From Sphingomonas mollis (GTDB lineage: Bacteria; Pseudomonadota; Alphaproteobacteria; Sphingomonadales; Sphingomonadaceae): 64,000 bases of DNA. Numbering within the stretch: position 1 is the first letter of the stretch; every line of letters starts with the position of its first letter. The notes beneath the pieces were generated by a model, which saw nothing but the letters and a program-made list of their open reading frames with translations, ran no database searches and was not told the origin of the DNA. The stretch lies in contig NZ_JAELXS010000006.1 in the NCBI RefSeq assembly GCF_016427505.1, forward strand, positions 217,971 to 281,970, in the 5' to 3' direction. A program made the translations under genes and the position numbers. Of the stretch, positions 1 through 6,939 are shown in pieces.

Positions 1-324
1 GGTCGCTGCACCGACGGTGATCGCGACCATGCCCGGCAGCACCACGGGCGGGGCGGCGGTGGCGGGGCGACGCAGCGCATGGGCGCCGGTTTCGTCGAGT
101 TGCGCGGCGACGGGCAGATCCTGGCGATCGGGCAGGCGGACCAGATCGGCGGCGGCTACGCCCAGCGCGGCGGCGATGCGGTTCAGCCAGTCGACCGACA
201 CGGTGCGCGTCCCCGTTTCCAGCCGGCCGATCGTCTGCGCGGTGGTGGGCGGCACGCATGCCTGCGCGACCTGATCGAGCGTCATGCCCTTGGCGCGGCG
301 AACCTCCCGAATGGCGGTTATCAT
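1..324 (-). CDS. XRE-type helix-turn-helix regulator, C-terminus beyond the window
   Basis: The first 108 residues are visible and the frame is open to base 1, so the gene continues off the left edge. Residues about 5-62 read as a Cro/C1-type HTH: TLDQVAQA, then an AQTIGRLETG recognition-helix segment, then LNRIAAALGV and ADLVRLP. This fits a small DNA-binding repressor, possibly with a further domain after residue 70. The ATG at 324 has a GGAGA box about 6 nt upstream. It is divergent from the DUF6456 gene at 410, so the 85-bp gap probably holds both promoters and may be autoregulated (inference). The target cannot be told from this fragment. Confidence 0.82.
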   Translation of the reverse strand, partial: MITAIREVRRAKGMTLDQVAQACVPPTTAQTIGRLETGTRTVSVDWLNRIAAALGVAAADLVRLPDRQDLPVAAQLDETGAHALRRPATAAPPVVLPGMVAITVGAAT

Positions 325-409
325 TGAAATTCTCCAACCGGATAGGTTCGCCGCTGTCCTACAGCCGTGCCGTTATGGCAAGCCCATGTCGTCGGACAGG
401 AGATGACGG

Positions 410-859
410 ATGCGCGAACTGGTGGAACGGACCCTGGGAGGCGAGGATGGGTCGCGGGGGCGGCGGGTGATGGTGAACGTCGCCGAATCGCCTCTGAGCT
501 GGTTGCGCGCGCGAGGATTGGTGAGCCCGCGCCAGTTCGAGGCGGGGGAGCGGTTGCGCGCCGATTACGAACGCGCCTCCCTCGGCCCCAGCGTGACGAT
601 GCAATGGAGCGCCCGCGTTGATGGATCGCGCGGTGGCACGGCGGACGACCCCGCCACCGCGCAACTGGCGGCCAAGCGCCGCTTCGACGCGGCGGTGGCG
701 GCGGCGGGGCCGGGATTGGCGGACATCCTGTGGCGGGTGGTGTGCGCGGGCGAGGCGTTGCCGGCGGCGGAAAAGGCGATGGGATGGCCGGCACGGGCGG
801 GGCGGCTGGTCCTGACACTGGCGCTGGACCGCGTGGCGTCCCATTATGGGGTCCACTGA
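410..859 (+). CDS. DUF6456 domain protein
   Basis: 149 residues, soluble, without signal peptide or membrane segment. The core around residues 27-60 (SPLSWL, ARGLVSPRQFEAGERLRAD) and the C-terminal half (WRVVCAGE, AEKAMGWPARAG, VLTLALDRVA) match my memory of the alphaproteobacterial DUF6456 family. Its C-terminal part resembles a helix-turn-helix, so a DNA-binding role is often assumed but not established. The start at 410 has AGGAG at good spacing. The gene is followed 24 nt later by the DapF homologue on the same strand. Function unknown; the family call rests on the motif pattern. Confidence 0.8.
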   Translation: MRELVERTLGGEDGSRGRRVMVNVAESPLSWLRARGLVSPRQFEAGERLRADYERASLGPSVTMQWSARVDGSRGGTADDPATAQLAAKRRFDAAVAAAGPGLADILWRVVCAGEALPAAEKAMGWPARAGRLVLTLALDRVASHYGVH

Positions 860-883
860 CACCTGTACCCGGACCCCATCCCC

Positions 884-1831
884 ATGCGCCTGTCGATCGT
901 CAAATGCCACGGATCGGGCAACGATTTCCCGCTGATCGACGCGCGCGGGCTGTCGCTGTCGGATGGCGAGTGGGCCGGCGTGGCGCGGGCGCTGGCGGAC
1001 CGGGCGGGGCCGGTGGGGGGCGACGGCCTGTTGCTGTTGCTGGACGGCGATGCAACGCACCCGATCGGTTTCCGCATGTTCAACGTCGACGGATCGGAAG
1101 CGGAGACGTGCCTGAACGGCCTGCGCTGCGTCGCGCGGGCGGGGTTCGATGCGCTGGCGGTCGATCAGGCGGGGGTGCGGCTGGTCAACTCGCTGGCGAC
1201 CGTCGCGCGCGATGCCGATATCGCGGCGTGGGTGTATACCGTGCGCGAGACGGCGGGGCCGGCGTCGCTGGATGTGACGCGCTGGCCGATGCATGTCGGG
1301 GCCAGCCGCATCGTCGATGCGCCCGTCGCGCCGCTCGGCGAGCGGCTGTTCACGGCGGTGGCGATCCCCAATCCGCATCTGGTGAGCTTCGTCGAGGCGA
1401 TCGACGAGGCCGAACTGGTGCGGATCGGCGAGCAGTGCGAGGCGGCGCCCGACTGGTTGCCGAATCGCGGCAATGTCAGCTTCGTGGTGGTCGGGGCCGA
1501 TTCGCTATTCGTGCGCACCTATGAACGCGGTGTCGGCCTGACCAACAGTTGCGGCAGCGCGATGGCGGCATCGACCTATGCTGCGTGCCTGACCGGCCGG
1601 TGGCGCTTCGGCGAGGCGGTGACGGTGCTGAACCGGGGCGGGCTGGTCCGGGCGGTGGCGGACGAGGATGCGATGGTGACGCTGTCGGGCAATGCGACGT
1701 TCGAATGGGCGGGCGAGGTGAGCGTCGATGCCGATGCCGGGGTCGCGAGCGATCTGGTGGTGACGGCGCGCTATCCGGCGGAGGTCGAGGCGTGGGCGGC
1801 GGTGGCGGCGCAGGCGGCCGCCTTTCGCTGA
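884..1831 (+). CDS. Diaminopimelate epimerase family protein, divergent active site
   Basis: 315 residues with the two-lobed DapF architecture: GSGNDF near residue 11, FNVDGSEAETC ending at Cys76, NRGNVSF near 194, and ERGVGLTNSC ending at Cys223. DapF interconverts LL- and meso-diaminopimelate with two catalytic cysteines, and both are present. The usual CGNG after the first Cys is CLNG here, and the usual GETxACGTGA is GLTNSCGSAM. These are ligand-loop changes, so this may be a paralogue with another amino-acid substrate rather than the lysine/peptidoglycan enzyme. An active-site change of this kind cannot be read as loss of activity because both Cys remain. It sits between DUF6456 and the MpaB gene, not in a lysine operon. 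Confidence 0.78.
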   Translation: MRLSIVKCHGSGNDFPLIDARGLSLSDGEWAGVARALADRAGPVGGDGLLLLLDGDATHPIGFRMFNVDGSEAETCLNGLRCVARAGFDALAVDQAGVRLVNSLATVARDADIAAWVYTVRETAGPASLDVTRWPMHVGASRIVDAPVAPLGERLFTAVAIPNPHLVSFVEAIDEAELVRIGEQCEAAPDWLPNRGNVSFVVVGADSLFVRTYERGVGLTNSCGSAMAASTYAACLTGRWRFGEAVTVLNRGGLVRAVADEDAMVTLSGNATFEWAGEVSVDADAGVASDLVVTARYPAEVEAWAAVAAQAAAFR

Positions 1832-1857
1832 CGGGTCCGGCTCCCCATAATTGATCG

Positions 1858-2676
1858 ATGGATATACGACAGGCGATCGGTGGACGGGTCCGCGGGCTGG
1901 TGGGGTCCGGCGAGATGGACCTGTCGCGGCCGGCGGGCGATCCGGGCCTGTTCGGGCCGGGATCGGCGACCTGGGCGGTGCATGGCGACTTCACCAGCAT
2001 GATGATCGGCGGGGTGTGTTCGCTGTTGGTGCAGATGCTGCATCCCGCCGCGCTGGCGGGGGTGTGGGACCATAGTGATTTCCGCCGCGACATGACCGGG
2101 CGGCTGAAGCGGACGGCGCAGTTCATCTCGACCACGACGTTCGGGTCCACGGAAGCGGCGGAGCGGATGATCGGGCGGGTGCGATCGATCCATGACCGGG
2201 TGGCGGGGACGCTGCCCGATGGCACGCCCTATTCGGCGAACGATCCCGACCTGCTGACCTGGGTCCATGCGGCGGAGATCGACAGCTTTTTGCGGGCGCA
2301 TCTGCGCTATCGCGATCCGGCGATGCCGGTTGTGCGGCAGGACGCCTATGTCGCCGAGATGGGCGAGGTCGCGCGGCGGCTGGGCGCGGTGGATGTGCCG
2401 GCGACGCGGGTGGCGCTGACCGCGTATCTGACGGCGATGCGGCCGGCGTTGCGGGTCGATGATCGCACGCGCGAGATGGCGCGGCGGTTGGTGCGGCAGC
2501 CATCGCCCAGCTTGCTGAACGCCCCCGTCAACGCGGTGATGATGCAGGCGGGCGTCGACCTGATGCCGCGCTGGGCGGCGACGCTGCACGGGTTCGACGT
2601 GCCGGCGGCGGGCAAGCCGGCGATCCGGCTGGGGGCGATGGGGGTCGGCCGGCTGATGCGCTGGGCGCTACGCTAG
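1858..2676 (+). CDS. Oxygenase MpaB family protein (DUF2236)
   Basis: 272 residues, predicted cytoplasmic. The pattern GPGSATWAVHGD near residues 34-44, then LLVQMLHPAALAGVWDHS (60-73), TTTFGSTEAA, and WVHAAEIDSFL is that of the DUF2236/MpaB family. These are haem-b proteins related to latex-clearing protein and the mycophenolic-acid MpaB oxygenase. His42, His62 and His72 are candidate metal or haem residues; which one is the axial ligand cannot be decided by eye. The start lies 26 nt after the DapF homologue on the same strand, so co-transcription is likely. Substrate unknown. Confidence 0.83.
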   Translation: MDIRQAIGGRVRGLVGSGEMDLSRPAGDPGLFGPGSATWAVHGDFTSMMIGGVCSLLVQMLHPAALAGVWDHSDFRRDMTGRLKRTAQFISTTTFGSTEAAERMIGRVRSIHDRVAGTLPDGTPYSANDPDLLTWVHAAEIDSFLRAHLRYRDPAMPVVRQDAYVAEMGEVARRLGAVDVPATRVALTAYLTAMRPALRVDDRTREMARRLVRQPSPSLLNAPVNAVMMQAGVDLMPRWAATLHGFDVPAAGKPAIRLGAMGVGRLMRWALR

Positions 2677-2687
2677 AGCGTGATGAC

Positions 2688-2813
2688 GTTGAGTAGAACC
2701 GTTCGTGCCGAGTAGGGACTGAGCTTGTCGAAGGCCCGTATCGAAGCACCTGCGGCGGTCCTTCGATACGCCGCTTCGACTAGCTCAGCGGCTACTCAGG
2801 ATGAACGGTTCAA
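2688..2813. repeat. Intergenic palindromic repeat, family A copy 1
   Basis: The gap after the MpaB gene is a nested palindrome. The outer arms are AACCGTTC and GAACGGTT, and the inner arms CTGAGCTTGTCGAAG and CTTCGACTAGCTCAG. The same words recur near 13.2 kb and 40.9 kb. It lies between the convergent MpaB and GIN-domain genes and could end transcription from both sides, but no T-run supports a classical terminator. Confidence 0.75.
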
Positions 2814-2830
2814 CCTCATGTCATCAGAAT

Positions 2831-3529
2831 CTAGCGGCCCGTTCCACAGGTGACGGGGCCATTGCTGCCGCGCCGGACGGTGCATTTGCCGTTGCCGGTC
2901 ACCGTGACGCTGCCGACGCCGGTGTTCGATACCTGCGCCGTGTAGCGCGCGTGACCGGCGATGCTGCCGGTGCCGTCGAGCAGGACGATCAGGTCGCCCG
3001 CCTCCAGTCTGGCCGCGTCCAGCGTGGCCGGGCCGTTGGCGACGAGTCGCGCGCGCGTGGTGCGGCCGGCGACGGTGATGGTGCCGGCACCGACGATCGT
3101 CGCGTTCAGGTCGGTTCCGGTCGCCTGATCGACCGCCACGGCGCCGGCGCCGATGACCGACAGATCGATGCGGTCGCCCTTCGCGGCGGTGGCGGTGATG
3201 CGGGCGCCGGCCACCGACGAGATCGCGGCGAGGGAGGGGGTGCCGAGCGATACCGTGAGCGGCTCGCGATCGGTGGCGCCGCGTGGGCGCTCTCCCCAGG
3301 CGGCGGTGGTAGCCGGGCGGATGACGAGGGTGCGGCCGTCGAGGCGCACGTCGATCGCCTCGATCGCGTCGCGCCCGCCGGTGATCCGGGCGGCGGGGGA
3401 CGCGCCGGTCGTGACGCGGACCTCGATCGGTCCGTCGACGCGCAGCCGGTCGAAGCTGCCGATGCCGACCGTCCGCTCGGCGCCAAGGGCCGGGTTGGCG
3501 ATCAGCGCGAAGAGGAGGATGGCCCGCAT
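2831..3529 (-). CDS. Secreted GIN-domain (DUF2807) protein
   Basis: The start was set at the internal ATG giving MRAILLFALIANPALGA, a short signal peptide cleaved near AxA; the upstream in-frame extension has no signal character. The mature part has the repetitive right-handed beta-helix look of DUF2807 (GIN domain, putative autotransporter-adhesin head): IGSFDRLRVDGPIEVRV, then rungs such as SVIGAGAVAVDQATG and TIVGAGTITVAGRT. Two cysteines near the C-terminus (KCTVRR, VTCGTG) could pair. It follows a second GIN-domain gene by about 80 nt and is probably in its operon. Role unknown; extracytoplasmic surface or sensing is inferred. Confidence 0.85.
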   Translation of the reverse strand: MRAILLFALIANPALGAERTVGIGSFDRLRVDGPIEVRVTTGASPAARITGGRDAIEAIDVRLDGRTLVIRPATTAAWGERPRGATDREPLTVSLGTPSLAAISSVAGARITATAAKGDRIDLSVIGAGAVAVDQATGTDLNATIVGAGTITVAGRTTRARLVANGPATLDAARLEAGDLIVLLDGTGSIAGHARYTAQVSNTGVGSVTVTGNGKCTVRRGSNGPVTCGTGR

Positions 3530-3607
3530 CGGCCGACTGTCGCGCGGAGGTGCGCCGGGTGCAAGCCGCACCGTCACCCCGTCATGGCGTGACGGTGCGG
3601 CGGCGGA

Positions 3608-4339
3608 TCAGCCGCAATGTACCTTGCCGGCGCCCATCTTGGTGACCGAGCATTTCGCGCCGCCGGTAATGGTGACGTCGCCCGACCCCATGATCGTCAC
3701 GTCGGCATTGCGCAGCACGGTCGCCTGCACGTCGCCGGCACCGGCGATCGTCACCTCGGCGGTGTCGGCGCGCAGCGGCTGCGCGCGGACCTTGCCCGAT
3801 CCGCCGATCGATATCTCCAGCGACCGGGCGGTGCCGGCGGCGGCGATGTCGCCCGATCCGCCGATCCCGAATTCGGCCTTGTCGACCTTCAGCCCGCGGA
3901 TATCGAGTCGGCCGGATCCGCCGATATTGCCGTTGAACGACGGCCCCTCGACCCGGTCGACGACGATCGTGCCCGACCCGCCGATGTCAGCACCCTCGAT
4001 GCGCGGCATGGTGACGAGGAAGCGGACCTTGTCGCCGCCACCCCAGGTGAAGCCCTTGCGACGCGACAGGTTCAGCGACTTGCCGTCGCGTTCGACCTTT
4101 ATCTTGTCGAGCGCGGTGGGCGTGCCGATGGCCTTCACCGAGAAGGCGGGGCCGACCCGCACCTCGACATCGCCGGCCCCGCCCAGACCGATGCTGGTGA
4201 AATCGGTGACGGCATAGCTGCGCTCCGATCCGGTGCCGGATGCGGCGATGCCCTCATCGTCCGATCGGCCCATCGAACAGGCGGCGACCGGGATGGCGAC
4301 TAGGGCGAGCAGGACGGACAGATAGTGCGAGCGGATCAT
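3608..4339 (-). CDS. GIN-domain (DUF2807) lipoprotein
   Basis: The ATG at 4339 is preceded by GGGGAG at good spacing and opens a lipoprotein signal MIRSHYLSVLLALVAIPVAAC with lipobox VAAC. The upstream in-frame ATG would put charged residues before the signal and lacks a Shine-Dalgarno. The mature part (about 220 residues) is a glycine-rich beta-helix with repeated GGSG turns (ADIGGSGTIVVD, GNIGGSGRLDIRG, GIGGSGDIAAAG, SIGGSGKVRA, TIAGAGDVQA). The C-terminal Cys pair (AKCSVTK, VHCG) matches that of the downstream paralogue. It is the first gene of a two-gene operon behind the palindrome at 4353-4378. Function unknown. Confidence 0.88.
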   Translation of the reverse strand: MIRSHYLSVLLALVAIPVAACSMGRSDDEGIAASGTGSERSYAVTDFTSIGLGGAGDVEVRVGPAFSVKAIGTPTALDKIKVERDGKSLNLSRRKGFTWGGGDKVRFLVTMPRIEGADIGGSGTIVVDRVEGPSFNGNIGGSGRLDIRGLKVDKAEFGIGGSGDIAAAGTARSLEISIGGSGKVRAQPLRADTAEVTIAGAGDVQATVLRNADVTIMGSGDVTITGGAKCSVTKMGAGKVHCG

Positions 4340-4352
4340 GAAACATCTCCCC

Positions 4353-4378
4353 TTGTGTATTGGTGTATTAATACACAA
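4353..4378 (-). promoter_or_regulatory. Palindromic operator upstream of the GIN-domain operon
   Basis: Just upstream of the GIN lipoprotein start is a perfect 14-bp palindrome, GTGTATTAATACAC (4363-4376), with an extra half-site TTGTGTAT immediately beside it. The spacing from the start codon (24 nt to the palindrome edge) puts it over the promoter or leader. GTGTA...TACAC operators are known for YtrA-type GntR regulators, so repression by such a regulator is inferred. No GntR gene lies within the window beside it. Confidence 0.6.
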
Positions 4379-4398
4379 CATGGAGGAGCGCAAACGAG

Positions 4399-4428
4399 AA
4401 AGGGCGGCCCGTCGCCGGACCGCCCTTT
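4399..4428 (-). terminator. Rho-independent terminator of carD
   Basis: AAAGGGCGG and CCGCCCTTT form a strong GC stem extended by CCG/CGG with a short loop. Read on the minus strand it is followed by a pyrimidine-rich TTTCTCGTTT tract, 29 nt after the carD stop. Confidence 0.8.
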
Positions 4429-4456
4429 CCCGAATCGACCTGCCGATGAACGCCGG

Positions 4457-4990
4457 TCAGGCGGCCGGCTTGTCCTTGTTATAGATCGCGGCGGCGGCGC
4501 GGAGGATCTCGAGAATCTTCTCCTGTGCGCGCGGCTCGTCGACCTCTTCCATCGCGGCCAGCTCGCGGGCGAGGCGGCTGGTGGCCGCTTCGAAGATCTG
4601 GCGCTCGGAATAGCTCTGCTCGGGCTGGTCGTCGGCACGGAACAGGTCGCGGACCACTTCGGCGATCGACACCAGGTCGCCCGAATTGATCTTCGCCTCA
4701 TATTCCTGCGCACGGCGCGACCACATGGTGCGCTTGACCTTGGGCTTGCCCTTCAGCGTGTCCATGGCCTCCTGCATCGTCTTGTCGGACGACAGTTTGC
4801 GCATGCCCACGCTTTCGGCCTTGTTGGTCGGCACCCGGAGCGTCATCCGCTCCTTTTCGAACCGCAGCACATAAAGTTCGAGCGTCATGCCAGCGATTTC
4901 AGAGCGTTGCAGCTCGATCACGCGGCCGACGCCGTGCTTTGGGTACACGACATAATCACCGACATCGAAGGACAGTGCCTTGACAGCCAT
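4457..4990 (-). CDS. carD: CarD family transcriptional regulator
   Basis: 177 residues. The N-terminal RNA-polymerase interaction domain opens FDVGDYVVYPKHGVGRV, continues LYVLRFEKERMTLRVPT, and is followed by a helical DNA-binding domain (KVKRTMWSRRAQEYEAK, then SIAEVVRDLFRA and SRLARELAAMEEV). CarD binds the RNAP beta subunit and stabilises open complexes, notably at rRNA promoters. The ATG at 4990 was preferred over an in-frame TTG two codons earlier because homologues start MAVKALSF-like. Monocistronic, with its own terminator. In many alphaproteobacteria it lies near fdxA, as here. Confidence 0.95.
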   Translation of the reverse strand: MAVKALSFDVGDYVVYPKHGVGRVIELQRSEIAGMTLELYVLRFEKERMTLRVPTNKAESVGMRKLSSDKTMQEAMDTLKGKPKVKRTMWSRRAQEYEAKINSGDLVSIAEVVRDLFRADDQPEQSYSERQIFEAATSRLARELAAMEEVDEPRAQEKILEILRAAAAIYNKDKPAA

Positions 4991-5198
4991 TTGCAAAGGG
5001 CCTTTCTGGATCAGATTCCGCGGGCGGTTGCGTGGCGGCGGGGGTGTCGCACACGAACCGAACGGGAATGATGGATCGAACGTCTCCAGGCGGGCGGTAA
5101 TATATACCGCACCCGATGACGCAGTTTAACATGTCTGTAAGAAAATTACCAGCGACAGGAATCGTGTAACGCGACCGGCGACGGATTTTTCGTGGCCG

Positions 5199-6227
5199 TT
5201 ACGCTTTGCGTGGATCGTGCCGCAGCAGCCACGGGCGCAATAGGCCCAGCGTTTCATCCGAGCGATCGCCGAACAGATGGTGCGATGCGCCCGGCACCAC
5301 CGCGAATTCGGCGCCCGGAACCCGCGTCGCGAACGCTTCCGCCGTGTCGGGTCGGGCCTCGTCATACTGGCCGACGATGAACAGCGTGCGGGGGCCGTCC
5401 AGCCGGGCGAGCAGCGGTTCGCCGTCATATTCCTTCAGCGTGCCCGTCGCGACGAACTCGCTCGCGCCCCACATCGTCCGGTAGAGTTGTGGGTTGAAGC
5501 CGCCGCCCTGCCGTGACTGGCGGGCCGCCAATACAGCCGGGCTTGGCGGTTCGCGGCCATTGAACTGGCGATAGAAGGCGTCGGTGGCGGCGGTGCAGGC
5601 GGCGGTGGGTGGCGGCGTGGGTGAATCGCAGGCGGTCAGCGTCTTCTGCACCGTATCGGGCAGGCGGGTGCGGAGGATGTCGGCATCGGCGATCCAGCTG
5701 CGGGTCGAGATCAACGGGCTGGCCAGTACCAGTCCGGCCAGTGCCGCCGGCCGCCGCGCGCCATATTCCAGCGCGACCGTGCCGCCCCAGCTATGCCCGC
5801 AGACATGCCAGCGGGGGACGCCGAGCGCGGTGCGGATCGCCTCCAGCTCGTCGGTGAAGCGGGCGACGGTCCAGTTGGCGGGATCGTTCGGCCGGTCCGA
5901 CCGGCCGCTGTCGAGCTGATCGTACAGGATGACGGCGCGGGGCGGACCCTGACGGGGATCGGCGAGCGTCAGCGCCTCCAGATAGCCGTCATGCGTGCCG
6001 CCCGGTCCACCGTGGACGAAGACGACGGGCGCTCGCGGACCGGCGAGGTCGCCATTGATGCGGACATAGACGCGGCCACCGGAGACGGGAACCATCAGTT
6101 CGCGCGTCGGTGCCGGGAAGCGATCGAATCGGGCCAGCGCCGGTGCCGCCAGCCCGGCCACGACGCCGCTCCCGATGCTGGCGCCGATCCCGACGAGCAG
6201 CGTGCGACGGTCGAGCGCGGCGGTCAT
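5199..6227 (-). CDS. Tat-exported alpha/beta hydrolase, proline iminopeptidase-like
   Basis: 342 residues from the ATG at 6227, 7 nt after the fdxA stop, so probably an fdxA operon member. The N-terminus LDRRTLLVGIG followed by a hydrophobic stretch and APALA is a twin-arginine signal, so the enzyme acts in the periplasm. HGGPGG (72-77) is the oxyanion-hole signature of S33 prolyl iminopeptidases and GHSWGG holds the nucleophile Ser146. The acid is probably in FIVGQYDEARP and the His in GASHHLFGD. It could hydrolyse N-terminal Pro peptides or other esters/amides; the family is poor at predicting substrate. The next 200 bp to carD hold only promoter space. Confidence 0.88.
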   Translation of the reverse strand: MTAALDRRTLLVGIGASIGSGVVAGLAAPALARFDRFPAPTRELMVPVSGGRVYVRINGDLAGPRAPVVFVHGGPGGTHDGYLEALTLADPRQGPPRAVILYDQLDSGRSDRPNDPANWTVARFTDELEAIRTALGVPRWHVCGHSWGGTVALEYGARRPAALAGLVLASPLISTRSWIADADILRTRLPDTVQKTLTACDSPTPPPTAACTAATDAFYRQFNGREPPSPAVLAARQSRQGGGFNPQLYRTMWGASEFVATGTLKEYDGEPLLARLDGPRTLFIVGQYDEARPDTAEAFATRVPGAEFAVVPGASHHLFGDRSDETLGLLRPWLLRHDPRKA

Positions 6228-6234
6228 CGGGCGG

Positions 6235-6576
6235 TCAGTCGCCGGCGCCGGGTTCCGGATTGAAATACTTCTCGAACTTGCCCTCGACACCCTTGAACTC
6301 GTCGGCATCGGGCGGCGTCTGCTGCGCGTTGCGGGTGACGTTGGGCCATTGCGCGGAGAAGGTGGTGTTCAGCTCCAGCCACTTCTCCAGCCCGTTTTCG
6401 GTATCGGGCAGGATCGCCTCGGCCGGGCATTCCGGTTCGCACACGCCGCAGTCGATGCATTCGGACGGATTGATGACGAGCATGTTCTCGCCCTCGTAGA
6501 AGCAGTCCACGGGACATACCTCGACGCAATCCATATACTTGCAGCGGATGCACGCGTCGGTGACGACGTAGGTCAT
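6235..6576 (-). CDS. fdxA: Seven-iron ferredoxin FdxA
   Basis: 113 residues. Cysteines at 9, 12, 17, 21, 25, 40, 43, 46 and 50 match the [3Fe-4S][4Fe-4S] ferredoxin of the Azotobacter FdI type: CxxCxxxxCxxxCP at the N-terminus and [12 protein letters not shown] near 40-51. The C-terminal extension ([18 protein letters not shown]) is typical of FdxA. Low-potential electron carrier in the cytoplasm; partner enzymes are not shown by the context. The hydrolase follows 7 nt downstream; the S4-domain gene lies 51 nt upstream on the same strand. Confidence 0.95.
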   Translation of the reverse strand: MTYVVTDACIRCKYMDCVEVCPVDCFYEGENMLVINPSECIDCGVCEPECPAEAILPDTENGLEKWLELNTTFSAQWPNVTRNAQQTPPDADEFKGVEGKFEKYFNPEPGAGD

Positions 6577-6627
6577 GGGAAGCTCCGGAACATAACGCGG
6601 CGCTGCTATGCCGCATGGCGATAGACG

Positions 6628-6939
6628 TCAATCAAGCTGATCTTGCTGCGAGACGTTAGCAGCTTGCAGATCGATATAGCACCCCCTGGCTTCGGCCGGC
6701 GGGCCGCGCCGGTGCGGCAGCGATTCGATGCGCAGGACGCGGATCTGGCCGCCATGGCTGGCGAAGGTCAGGATGTTGCCGATGCGGACGCCGACATGCG
6801 CGCGGTCGATCGCACGACCGTTCAGGCGGAGGTGGCCGTCGCCGGCGATCGCCTTGGCTGCCTCGCGCGTTTTGGCCAGTCGTGCCCACCACAGGAAGCG
6901 GTCGAGGCGCATGGTCGCGGCGCCCGGCAGGTCAGCCAT
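6628..6939 (-). CDS. S4 RNA-binding domain protein (Hsp15-like)
   Basis: 103 residues. MRLDRFLWWARLAKTR followed by LRLNGRAIDRAHVGVRIGN is a complete S4 domain as in HslR/Hsp15, which rescues stalled 50S subunits carrying nascent chains in E. coli. The ATG at 6939 overlaps the helicase stop by 8 nt on the same strand, implying translational coupling. An alternative start at MRLDRF (6912) would remove nine residues. Role in ribosome rescue or RNA binding is inferred from the family. Confidence 0.88.
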   Translation of the reverse strand: MADLPGAATMRLDRFLWWARLAKTREAAKAIAGDGHLRLNGRAIDRAHVGVRIGNILTFASHGGQIRVLRIESLPHRRGPPAEARGCYIDLQAANVSQQDQLD

